8,317 bases of DNA from Flavobacteriaceae bacterium (GTDB lineage Bacteria; Bacteroidota; Bacteroidia; Flavobacteriales; Flavobacteriaceae). The notes beneath the pieces were generated by a model. That model did not search any database and was not told the origin of the DNA. It saw nothing but the letters and a program-made list of their open reading frames with translations. The first letter of the stretch is position 1; the number at the start of each line of letters is the position of its first letter. The DNA is taken from positions 1-8,317 of the forward strand of contig JABSPP010000059.1 of NCBI GenBank assembly GCA_013214275.1. Reading direction: 5' to 3'. This document shows, piece by piece, positions 1-6,462 of this stretch. Made by a program: the position numbers and the translations under genes.

Positions 1-90
1 ATACGCATACACGAGGCTCTGTTGAGATTCTGAGATACAGGGATCATATTTTTGTACATCGAGCGACGTACTGTGAATCAACCTAATCAT
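1..90 (-). CDS. Partial N-terminus of a conserved Bacteroidetes protein, possibly acyltransferase-like
   Basis: Only the first 30 codons are present and the gene runs off the left edge. Reading leftward from the ATG at 90-88, the frame is open and begins MIRLIHSTSLDVQKYD, followed by PCISESQQSLVYAY. The pattern 'I/L-D-x-x-K-Y-D-x-C-I-x-x-S ... S-L-V-Y-A-Y' resembles, from memory, the start of a Bacteroidetes protein family often annotated as hypothetical or as GNAT/FemAB-like acyltransferase, usually continuing with a 'SWYLD' motif. The start lies inside the end of the upstream deacetylase gene and overlaps it by 8 nt, which suggests translational coupling and a shared transcript with radC and the deacetylase. 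A TTG at 81-79 is an alternative start in the same frame. No catalytic residues are visible, so the function is inference; that the frame is coding is fairly likely. Confidence 0.6.
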   Translation of the reverse strand, partial: MIRLIHSTSLDVQKYDPCISESQQSLVYAY

Positions 91-1396
91 TTGCAGGATC
101 TATAAGTTTCAACATCGTTTGATATACGCGTTGCCACCCATTCCAACGCATGTAACCACTGATACTTTCATTGTGGAAAAGAGTGATTAAAGTTCCGTTG
201 ACTTTTTTAACTTCCATATAGAGGTCTTTGATTCTTCCTAAAGACTGCTTGGGAGTTAATTTCATATAGTCGTTAAGCGTGGTATCCATCAATACAAAAG
301 GAAAAATCTTAAGAGGGGTTTGAATTTCAAAATCTAGATCATAAAAATAAAATGGAGTACAAGTGCTTGCTCTAAAGCCTACATGGCTGGCATATCCCAT
401 AGAATAATCTTCTTCAATTTCAAGGTCAATCAGTTGTTGGTAGGTTTCAGGCAAACTAAATCTTAAGTAATGCTGTCTGGATCGTTTTGTTTGCATGTTG
501 GTAATCCCCTCCAATCTGTTTTTTTCTTTTTTCATGATCCCTACATTTTTCATAGTGTAAAAAGAAGGGTGCAAGCCCACTTTAGTATAGTCAGAAATAT
601 GCTTTATAAGGAGTCGAAATCTATTTTTTGCAGGAGAAACATTTGTGTCAAACGAGGTATAATCTGCAATTAAAAAAAAGAAAATACTGTTGATTTTATA
701 ATCAGAGTTGAGTGATAGTAGCTGGTCAAAAATATCATAGGGATCCCTTCGAATTCCTAACAATACAGTAAGGCGATCCCAAAAAACCCTCAGATTCAAA
801 CGAAAAAAATCATTGATAAGCCCTCCTGTCGAACGAATAAAACTCTTGTACTTGTAAGCGAAGGCATTATCAATATCCAAAGTCGAGATATATTTAAATG
901 TCCTTTCAGGAAACTCAAAATTTGGAAACTTTTCTAAAAGTACAACGCTCATTTTTTTTGCCCAAATATCTACAATAGGCTTCTCTAAAAATTGGAATTT
1001 ATATGCGATGCTTTGCTCCGCATTAAATCGTTCATAATGATCTTTTACATGTGGTAAATATTCTTCGTATCTGGTAATCAAAAAGAAACTTGCAGCAAAA
1101 ATATCATATGGAATACTCGATTTTGATCCTACCTTAAAAAAGCAAGGAACATCGTCCCATTGGACCATTTTAATTTCGATATCACTCACCCCTTGATCAA
1201 ACAATAACCCATGACTGCGCAAAAAAAACTCGCTTCCTAGAGGAACCTTGGTATAACTCATTTTGGGTCCATTATAAGCAACAAACTCCTCAATTTTAGA
1301 GGTAAAATCTACCTTCACAAGCAAAATTCTAGAAAAGAGATGTCTAAAAATATAACGAACTCTGGGAGTAATTTTATGAGTATAAACAAGAATCAA
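83..1396 (-). CDS. Polysaccharide deacetylase family protein (DUF7033-type, NodB-like)
   Basis: The 437-residue product matches a Bacteroidetes family that joins an N-terminal DUF7033-like region (about residues 1-165) to a divergent NodB-type deacetylase fold. Two likely metal-site motifs are visible: 'STLDIDN' with D174 and D176, corresponding to the Asp-Asp motif 1, and 'GLHPSFY' with H276, corresponding to the His motif 2. The segment 'SRQHYLRFSLPETY' and the later 'DYSMGYASHVGFRAS' are also typical of the family as I recall it. No signal peptide or membrane segment is seen, so the protein is probably cytoplasmic. The substrate is unknown; an N-acetylated cell-surface sugar is a family-based guess and activity is unproven. 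The start is TTG, supported because 'ILVYTHKITPRVRY' matches the usual N-terminus of the family and the next in-frame ATG is residue 46. The gene lies 15 nt after radC, overlaps the next gene by 8 nt and is probably in an operon with both. Confidence 0.85.
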   Translation of the reverse strand: MILVYTHKITPRVRYIFRHLFSRILLVKVDFTSKIEEFVAYNGPKMSYTKVPLGSEFFLRSHGLLFDQGVSDIEIKMVQWDDVPCFFKVGSKSSIPYDIFAASFFLITRYEEYLPHVKDHYERFNAEQSIAYKFQFLEKPIVDIWAKKMSVVLLEKFPNFEFPERTFKYISTLDIDNAFAYKYKSFIRSTGGLINDFFRLNLRVFWDRLTVLLGIRRDPYDIFDQLLSLNSDYKINSIFFFLIADYTSFDTNVSPAKNRFRLLIKHISDYTKVGLHPSFYTMKNVGIMKKEKNRLEGITNMQTKRSRQHYLRFSLPETYQQLIDLEIEEDYSMGYASHVGFRASTCTPFYFYDLDFEIQTPLKIFPFVLMDTTLNDYMKLTPKQSLGRIKDLYMEVKKVNGTLITLFHNESISGYMRWNGWQRVYQTMLKLIDPAND

Positions 1397-1411
1397 ATTG
1401 GTAATCTTGGA

Positions 1412-2098
1412 TTAAATTTCGCCTTGGTCAGCGAAGCTAAAATAAGACTTTTCACCAATTATTAAATGATCCAATAGTTGAATATCTAAACTATTTCCCG
1501 CTTTTTTCACCTTGTCGGTAAGGATCTTATCCTGCTCGCTGGGTTTCACATTACCAGAAGGATGGTTGTGACAAACGATAATTCCAATAGCAGACAACTC
1601 CAGTGCTCTCTTATACAATAAACGAATGTCTACTATTGTAGACGTCATACCGCCCTTGCTACACAACTCCTTTGTTAGCACTTTATTGGAATTATTCAGA
1701 TAAATTACCCAGAACTCTTCATGACTCTTGTCTGAAAAAATAGGCTTCATCAGTGTAAAAACATCCTCACTAGAAGAAATTTTTTGCATTTCAGCACTAG
1801 ACTCATACTGTCTTCTCTTTCCAAGTTCTAATGCCGTAAGTATTGAAACTGCCTTTGCCTCACCAATTCCATGAAAAGACATGAGCTTCTCAGCAGATAA
1901 TTTGGCAAGCTGATGAATATTGTTGTCTACAGATTGTAGAATCCTTTTTGACAGGTCAACAGCGCTTTCATTTTTGTTCCCTGAGCCTATTAAAATAGCA
2001 ATGAGTTCTGCGTTACTAAGACTAGTTTTCCCCTTCGCAAGCAATTTTTCTCTAGGGCGATCATCTTGCGCCCAAAATTTGATAGTTCTTTTTTCCAA
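1412..2098 (-). CDS. radC: RadC family JAB/MPN-domain protein
   Basis: The 228-residue product has the normal RadC (UPF0758) length and layout. An N-terminal helix-hairpin-helix region (about 1-95) carries 'DDRPREKLLAKG', 'LSNAELIAILIGSG' and the hairpin 'FHGIGEAKAVSILTALELGKRR'. A C-terminal JAB/MPN metalloprotease-like domain (about 105-228) carries the JAMM signature H177-N-H179-P-S-G, seven residues, S187, two residues, D190, which should bind zinc. The role is uncertain: the family was once linked to DNA repair, but E. coli RadC does not support that link, and its cellular substrate is not established. The start appears to be TTG, since no ATG exists in this frame before an upstream stop at 2153-2155; an ATG 8 nt upstream is in another frame. 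It is the first gene of the leftward cluster and is divergent from the isomerase gene. Confidence 0.95.
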   Translation of the reverse strand: MEKRTIKFWAQDDRPREKLLAKGKTSLSNAELIAILIGSGNKNESAVDLSKRILQSVDNNIHQLAKLSAEKLMSFHGIGEAKAVSILTALELGKRRQYESSAEMQKISSSEDVFTLMKPIFSDKSHEEFWVIYLNNSNKVLTKELCSKGGMTSTIVDIRLLYKRALELSAIGIIVCHNHPSGNVKPSEQDKILTDKVKKAGNSLDIQLLDHLIIGEKSYFSFADQGEI

Positions 2099-2142
2099 CG
2101 AAACATTTTTTATAGATATTAAATGTACTATTTTTATCTCGG

Positions 2143-2178
2143 ATGTGTGAAATTATATTTTACAAATAACCCACACAT
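2143..2178. repeat. Perfect 7-bp inverted repeat in the divergent radC/isomerase gap
   Basis: ATGTGTG at 2143-2149 is matched by its exact reverse complement CACACAT at 2172-2178, 22 nt apart. It lies between two divergent genes, about 45-80 nt upstream of the radC start. On the minus strand the right arm touches a TATCTTTA sequence (2185-2178) that resembles a Bacteroidetes -7 element, so the repeat would fall around a possible radC transcription start. It could be an operator or a leader hairpin; neither is shown. Confidence 0.3.
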
Positions 2179-2237
2179 AAAGATAATCAAAATTTAAACA
2201 GACGAAATCCTTAAAAGAAGACAGGTAAATCGATCAA

Positions 2238-2255
2238 TTCCTTGGCAAAAAGGAA
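2238..2255. repeat. Short hairpin-forming inverted repeat upstream of the isomerase gene
   Basis: TTCCTT at 2238-2243 and AAGGAA at 2250-2255 form a perfect 6-bp stem with a 6-nt loop, ending 34 nt before the isomerase ATG. It could fold in the leader RNA or bind a dimeric regulator. A pairing this short in A/T-rich DNA may also occur by chance. Confidence 0.25.
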
Positions 2256-2289
2256 ATAAATACAAAACAGGTAGTAAAAATTTAAACGA

Positions 2290-3183
2290 ATGAAAAGACG
2301 AAACGCTGTCAAAAGTCTTGGATTTGGGTTAGGAGGAATTGTCATACCCAACTCCCTCCTATCTAGTTGTACAGACACAAAAGCACCAGGTAAACAAGAA
2401 AAAGCGACCCATGCCAAGGTGAATCACTCCGCCTGTCGCTGGTGTTATCAAGACATCCCTTTAGAAGAATTAGCTCAAAAAAGCAAAGAACTTGGGCTTA
2501 AAGCCATAGACCTTCTTCGTCCAGAAGAGTGGGAAACAGTTTGTAAGTACGATCTAGAATGTTCTCTTGGAACCGATGTATTTGCAGACATCCAAAATGG
2601 ATTTAATGATGTAAAAAATCATTCCTCATTACAGCGAAACTACAGAGATCTCATTAACAAAGCATCCAATGCTGGGATCAAAAGAGTCATTGTTTTCTCG
2701 GGAAACCGCAATGGGAAATCAGATAACGAAGGAATTGAAAATTGTGCTGTTGGTCTAGACCCACTTGTAAAACTTGCCGAAAAAAAGAACGTCACACTCG
2801 TAATGGAACTACTAAACAGTAAAATAGATCACAAAGATTACCAATGCGATCGCACCCCTTGGGGCGTAAGCCTTTCCCAGAAAATAGGATCAGCCAATTT
2901 TAAGTTGTTATACGATATTTATCACATGCAAATTATGGAGGGAGACCTTATCCATACCATAAAAAAGTTTCATCATCACATAGACCACTACCACACAGGC
3001 GGTGTTCCAGGAAGAAATGAGATTAACAGCACCCAAGAACTAAATTACCCGGCAATCATCAAAACCATAGTAGATACAGGATTTGATGGGTATATTGCCC
3101 AAGAATTCATCCCAACTTATTCAGACAAGTTCAAGGCATTAAAAGAGGCCATTGAGATCTGTACTTTACAGAAGTTGCTTTGA
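2290..3183 (+). CDS. Exported TIM-barrel sugar isomerase, hydroxypyruvate isomerase family
   Basis: The 297-residue product is a xylose-isomerase-like TIM barrel (about residues 42-297) closest to hydroxypyruvate isomerase proteins. Family landmarks are 'HSACRWCYQDIPLEEL' near the start of the barrel, 'LLYDIYHMQ' and 'VPGRNEIN'. The likely divalent-metal ligands are E173 (VMELLN), D209 (LLYDIY), H235 (DHYHTGG) and E272 (AQEFIP), so the active site looks intact. The N-terminus has twin arginines (MKRRNAVKSLG) before a Gly-rich hydrophobic stretch, then a lipobox L24-S-S-C27. This suggests export, probably by Tat, and lipid anchoring in the envelope, as in many Bacteroidetes proteins of this group. 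The substrate is unknown; interconversion of a keto/aldo sugar or hydroxypyruvate is a family inference. It stands alone, without sugar transporters or kinases nearby. The ATG start places the signal peptide correctly. Confidence 0.85.
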   Translation: MKRRNAVKSLGFGLGGIVIPNSLLSSCTDTKAPGKQEKATHAKVNHSACRWCYQDIPLEELAQKSKELGLKAIDLLRPEEWETVCKYDLECSLGTDVFADIQNGFNDVKNHSSLQRNYRDLINKASNAGIKRVIVFSGNRNGKSDNEGIENCAVGLDPLVKLAEKKNVTLVMELLNSKIDHKDYQCDRTPWGVSLSQKIGSANFKLLYDIYHMQIMEGDLIHTIKKFHHHIDHYHTGGVPGRNEINSTQELNYPAIIKTIVDTGFDGYIAQEFIPTYSDKFKALKEAIEICTLQKLL

Positions 3184-3208
3184 AATAAATTCATGCGTAG
3201 TTGTCTAT

Positions 3209-3312
3209 GGGCGTTTCCCTCCGGGTCGGGCTATCCGCTGTATCTTTTTTACCTTCACAGAGCAAAAAAGGATGCCGCTGCTATCCCTAACGCAGGCTTC
3301 AGAATAGCGTTA
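3209..3312 (+). repeat. Structured intergenic element resembling a dispersed flavobacterial repeat
   Basis: The segment opens with GGGCGTTTCCC and ends with CTATCCCTAACGC. GCGTT (3211-3215) can pair with AACGC (3289-3293) as a closing stem. Inside are a CCC/GGG mini-hairpin (3217-3225) and a longer hairpin in which ATCTTTTTT (3242-3250) pairs with AAAAAAGGAT (3264-3273) with one bulged G. CCGCTG occurs twice (3235-3240, 3275-3280), as does CTATCC (3231-3236, 3281-3286). TAACGC (3288-3293) can instead pair with GCGTTA (3307-3312). It is locally richer in G+C than its surroundings. From memory, sequences of this form recur between genes in Flavobacteriaceae genomes, but copy number here cannot be tested. 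A structured RNA or a small non-autonomous mobile element are alternatives. Confidence 0.55.
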
Positions 3313-3467
3313 CGATTAAATCATAAACATTTAGACCAGATCATTATACCATTTCGATCAAAAGGAATACCACTAGAATCGCTTGGTTGAAGAGATTTGT
3401 TATCAATAGGAACTAATTAAACAAAATAAAGCGCATACGTTATTCATAGGTGGTTTGTATCATAACT

Positions 3468-3498
3468 TTTGTAAACTTGTGCAAGTATCATATCTTTG
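3468..3498 (+). promoter_or_regulatory. Bacteroidetes-type promoter of trkA-trkH
   Basis: TTTG at 3468-3471 (-33 element) is followed after exactly 19 nt by TATCTTTG at 3491-3498, a full match to the TAnnTTTG -7 element used by the Bacteroidetes primary sigma factor. Transcription should begin around 3503-3506, leaving a leader of roughly 13-16 nt before the ATG at 3519. This supports that ATG over the GTG at 3450, which lies upstream of the promoter. Confidence 0.75.
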
Positions 3499-3518
3499 TA
3501 CCAGTTTACAACCATAAC

Positions 3519-4865
3519 ATGAAGATTATTATTGCGGGAGCCGGTGATGTAGGGTTTCATTTAGCTAAGCTATTGTCATACGAGTCGCAAGACACTTATA
3601 TCATAGATTTTGATGGAGATAAATTAAATTACATCAACAACCATCTAGACGTTATTACAAAAAAAGGCGATGCAACATCTATTAGCCTCTTAAAAGAGAT
3701 TGGTGTAGATTCTGCCGACCTTCTACTAGCAGTAACAGAATCTCAGAATACCAACTTTACCATTTCGGTCATAGGAAAATCCTTAGGAGCTAAGAAAACC
3801 ATAGCTCGGATAGACAATCCCGAGTTTCTGGAAAATTCCTCAATTGACTTTAAAAAATTTGGAGTTGATTTTATGATTTCTCCAGAAGAACTTGCTGCCG
3901 AAGAAATTCAAATGCTACTCGACCAGTCTTCGTTTAACGATACAGTGACTTTTGAAAATGGGTTGTTTAATGTCATGGGAACCACCCTAGGATACAAGTC
4001 ACCCCTACTAGACATGAGTGTAAAAGAAGCAAAAGAAATCTTTACAAATGTGGACTTTATTACCATAGCGATCAAAAGAGAGGGGGTTTCTCAAACCATC
4101 ATTCCCAGAGGTGATACCGTTTATAAATTAAATGACCAGGTCTATTTTTCAGTCCCACATTACAGCATAGAAAACCTTTACCCAGTCGTTGGCAAAGAAC
4201 ACCTAAACATTAAAAATGTGATGATTTTAGGAGGAAGTTCAATTGGCTCCAAAACTGCCAGAAACCTTTGCAAAGAGAACTTCAACGTAAAATTAATAGA
4301 AAGGAAAAAAGAGAAATCCTTTCAATTAGCAGAGCAACTAAACGATACCCTTTTAATTTGTGGTGATGGTAGAGACATCGAATTGTTAGAAGAAGAAAAT
4401 ATTCGCGAAATGGACGCTTTTGTAGCCGTTACAGGCGATTCCGAAACCAATATCATGTCGTGTTTAGTTGCCAAATCCAAAGGCGTAAAAAAGACCATTG
4501 CCTTAGTAGAGAATATGGATTATATCAACATCTCACAAACCATTGGAATTAATACACTTATCAATAAAAAGTTGATTGCAGCCAGCAGCATATTTAGACA
4601 CATCCGAAAAGGGGAAATACTTGCTTTAGCCAACCTTCATAACATAGATGCCGAGGTGTTCGAGTTTGAGGTACTTTCCGGAGCCAAGGTAACCAAAAAG
4701 CCAATTAAAGAACTTAAACTCCCTAGAGATGCTGTTTTTGGTGGAATTATCAGAGACGGAAAAGCCTTAATGTCATTCGGAGATTTTCAAATTCGAGAAG
4801 GCGACAAGGCGATTGTTTTTTGTTTGCCAGAAGCGATTAGCACCGTTGAAGACTTATTTCGGTAG
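3519..4865 (+). CDS. trkA: Trk potassium uptake system, NAD-binding regulatory subunit TrkA
   Basis: TrkA is the peripheral cytoplasmic subunit that binds NAD(H) and gates potassium flow through TrkH. The 448-residue product has the classic duplicated RCK layout: Rossmann domain 1 (about 1-125), TrkA_C 1 (about 135-225), Rossmann domain 2 (about 232-350) and TrkA_C 2 (about 365-448). The first nucleotide-binding loop is G7-A-G9-D-V-G12 with acidic D30 at the end of beta-strand 2. The second is G238-G-S-S-I-G243, with Ser where the middle Gly usually sits, and E261 as the acidic residue. 'RIDNPEF' and 'SETNIMSCLVAKSKG' also match family blocks. The frame stays open back to a GTG at 3450, but family alignment (MKIIIAGAGDVG) and the promoter at 3468-3498 favour the ATG at 3519. 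trkH follows 3 nt after the stop codon, so both are surely co-transcribed. Confidence 0.95.
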   Translation: MKIIIAGAGDVGFHLAKLLSYESQDTYIIDFDGDKLNYINNHLDVITKKGDATSISLLKEIGVDSADLLLAVTESQNTNFTISVIGKSLGAKKTIARIDNPEFLENSSIDFKKFGVDFMISPEELAAEEIQMLLDQSSFNDTVTFENGLFNVMGTTLGYKSPLLDMSVKEAKEIFTNVDFITIAIKREGVSQTIIPRGDTVYKLNDQVYFSVPHYSIENLYPVVGKEHLNIKNVMILGGSSIGSKTARNLCKENFNVKLIERKKEKSFQLAEQLNDTLLICGDGRDIELLEEENIREMDAFVAVTGDSETNIMSCLVAKSKGVKKTIALVENMDYINISQTIGINTLINKKLIAASSIFRHIRKGEILALANLHNIDAEVFEFEVLSGAKVTKKPIKELKLPRDAVFGGIIRDGKALMSFGDFQIREGDKAIVFCLPEAISTVEDLFR

Positions 4866-4868
4866 TTA

Positions 4869-6368
4869 GTGATCTCTCTCAATTTAAAAATAATATATAG
4901 ATTTTTAGGACTCACAGCGGTTCTTAATGGAGTGTTTATGTTCATTGCAATTCCATTGAGCTTGTATCACAAAGAAGAAGCCTACTCTGGAATCCTTTTG
5001 GCAGGAATTATCACTATTTTTTTAGGGGGACTATTGTATTTTTTCAATAAACCTAAAAACACCAATATCCAAAAGAAAGAAGGGTATCTTATTGTAACAC
5101 TAGGATGGCTCACGCTCTCGCTTACAGGAATGTTACCCTACATATTCTCAGGAGCCATCCCCAGTATTACAAATGCCTTTTTTGAAACCCTATCGGGCTA
5201 TTCCACCACAGGATCTACCATCCTTACAGATATAGAATCCATGCCCAAAGGAATTTTGTTTTGGCGAAGTGCAACACATTGGATTGGCGGAATGGGAATC
5301 ATCGTCCTTACCATTGCCATCCTCCCATTGCTAGGAATAGGCAGGATGCAACTTTTTATGGCTGAAGCTCCAGGACCATCAGCCGACAAATTACACCCTA
5401 GAATCACAGATACAGCAAAAAGATTGTGGCTTATCTATGTAATATTAACATTTGCCGAGTTCTTTCTACTCAAATTCGCTGGAATGTCTTGGTTTGATGC
5501 TATAAACCATGCCATGGCCACTGTAAGTACAGGAGGGTTCTCAACAAAAAACACCAGCCTAGCCTACTGGAATCACCTACCTCTTGTTCAATATATTGTT
5601 ATATTATTTATGGTTGTGGCAGGAACAAATTTTATACTCACTTACTTTGCCTTAAAAGGGAAGGTAAGAAAAGTAATTCAAAGTGAAGAATTCCGATATT
5701 ATATATTCGGAATTTTGGGAATCACAATAATCGTATCTTCAATTATTTTATTTTTAAAAGACCCTAATCTAGAGAGTTCCATTCATCATCCACATATCTT
5801 CGGAGAGACTGAAAGTGCTATCAGACATGCCCTGTTCCAAGTCACCTCTATCATCACAACCACGGGATTTATTACTGCCGATTTTACCATGTGGAGTTTC
5901 TTTACAACGGGGATCTTCTTTGCACTATTTTTTGTTGGAGGCTCCGCAGGATCCACCAGTGGGGGTATCAAGATCGTGCGTCATATCGTTATGCTGAAGA
6001 ATAGCTTTTTGGAGTTTAAAAAGACCTTACATCCTAATGCAATTATTCCAGTAAGATATGATGGAAAAGCAGTTAGCCAAACCATTGTTTTTAACATACT
6101 ATCCTTTTTTGTAATTTACATGTTGATTTTTGTTATCGCATCTGTAATTCTAACACTGCTAGGACTCGATTTTGTCTCTGCTCTAGGAGCGGCAGCATCC
6201 AGTCTTGGAAACATAGGGCCTGCGATTGGATCTGTAAGCCCTGTGAATAATTTTGCACATCTATCCACAGGGGCAAAATGGTTTTGTTCTCTTTTAATGC
6301 TCATCGGAAGACTGGAACTCTTTACAGTCCTTATTCTTTTTACTCCATTCTTCTGGAGGAAAAACTAG
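4869..6368 (+). CDS. trkH: Trk potassium uptake system, membrane translocator TrkH
   Basis: TrkH is the inner-membrane potassium translocating subunit that works with TrkA. The 499-residue product is close to the usual length and strongly hydrophobic throughout. Four pore-loop repeats are visible, each with a selectivity-filter glycine: STTGST around G115, STGGFST around G222-G223, TTTGFIT around G333, and SLGNIGPAIG around G447. 'HWIGGMGIIVL', 'GGSAGSTSGGIK' and 'LLMLIGRLELFT' are typical conserved blocks. The Gly-Ser-Ala-Gly-Ser-Thr segment after the third repeat corresponds to the intramembrane gating loop region of the family. The start is GTG, 3 nt after the trkA stop (TAG), with no obvious Shine-Dalgarno sequence, so translation is probably coupled to trkA. 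No ATG is available close by: the first internal Met is residue 24, inside the first membrane segment. No frameshift or missing filter residue is seen. Confidence 0.95.
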   Translation: MISLNLKIIYRFLGLTAVLNGVFMFIAIPLSLYHKEEAYSGILLAGIITIFLGGLLYFFNKPKNTNIQKKEGYLIVTLGWLTLSLTGMLPYIFSGAIPSITNAFFETLSGYSTTGSTILTDIESMPKGILFWRSATHWIGGMGIIVLTIAILPLLGIGRMQLFMAEAPGPSADKLHPRITDTAKRLWLIYVILTFAEFFLLKFAGMSWFDAINHAMATVSTGGFSTKNTSLAYWNHLPLVQYIVILFMVVAGTNFILTYFALKGKVRKVIQSEEFRYYIFGILGITIIVSSIILFLKDPNLESSIHHPHIFGETESAIRHALFQVTSIITTTGFITADFTMWSFFTTGIFFALFFVGGSAGSTSGGIKIVRHIVMLKNSFLEFKKTLHPNAIIPVRYDGKAVSQTIVFNILSFFVIYMLIFVIASVILTLLGLDFVSALGAAASSLGNIGPAIGSVSPVNNFAHLSTGAKWFCSLLMLIGRLELFTVLILFTPFFWRKN

Positions 6369-6403
6369 ACAATATCAACTTTTTGTAAAGTGATTCTATT
6401 CTG

Positions 6404-6433
6404 TTGAGAAAACCTCATTTATTCTTATCTTTA
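6404..6433 (+). promoter_or_regulatory. Probable Bacteroidetes-type promoter of the surface-protein gene
   Basis: TTG at 6404-6406 and TATCTTTA at 6426-6433 are separated by 19 nt, the same spacing as at the trkA promoter. The -7 element departs from TAnnTTTG only at the last base. Transcription would start near 6440, giving a leader of about 23 nt before the ATG at 6463. A separate promoter here suggests the surface gene is not merely read through from trkH. Confidence 0.55.
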
Positions 6434-6462
6434 TATCCCTATGTAACCTAACTTATTAAATA

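Larger units (their letters stand above)
3184..3518. other. 335-nt intergenic region before trkA
   Basis: This gap between the isomerase stop and the trkA start holds a structured repeat-like element (3209-3312) and the trkA promoter (3468-3498). A 65-codon open frame (3193-3390) crosses the element, but its first half is just the translation of the repeat, and I do not regard it as a gene. Between 3313 and 3467 the DNA is A/T-rich and I see no further gene, RNA gene or clear terminator. Confidence 0.6.

Noticed and set aside
470..673. Plus-strand open frame opposite the deacetylase
   Set aside because: It is antisense to a well-supported gene and has no recognisable features of its own.
3242..3273. 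U/A-rich hairpin as an intrinsic terminator of the isomerase gene
   Set aside because: The T run is in the 5' arm rather than after a G/C-rich stem; it fits better as part of the structured element.
3193..3390. A 65-residue protein-coding gene after the isomerase
   Set aside because: Its sequence is largely the translation of the structured repeat, with no domain, promoter or recognisable family function; kept only as a finding.
3450..3518. GTG start extending TrkA by 23 residues
   Set aside because: It lies upstream of the promoter, the extra residues have no family match, and the family start MKIIIAGAGDVG is at the ATG at 3519.
6378..6391. Possible terminator ACTTT-TTGT-AAAGT after trkH
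   Set aside because: The stem is only 5 bp, almost all A/T, and lacks a following T run.
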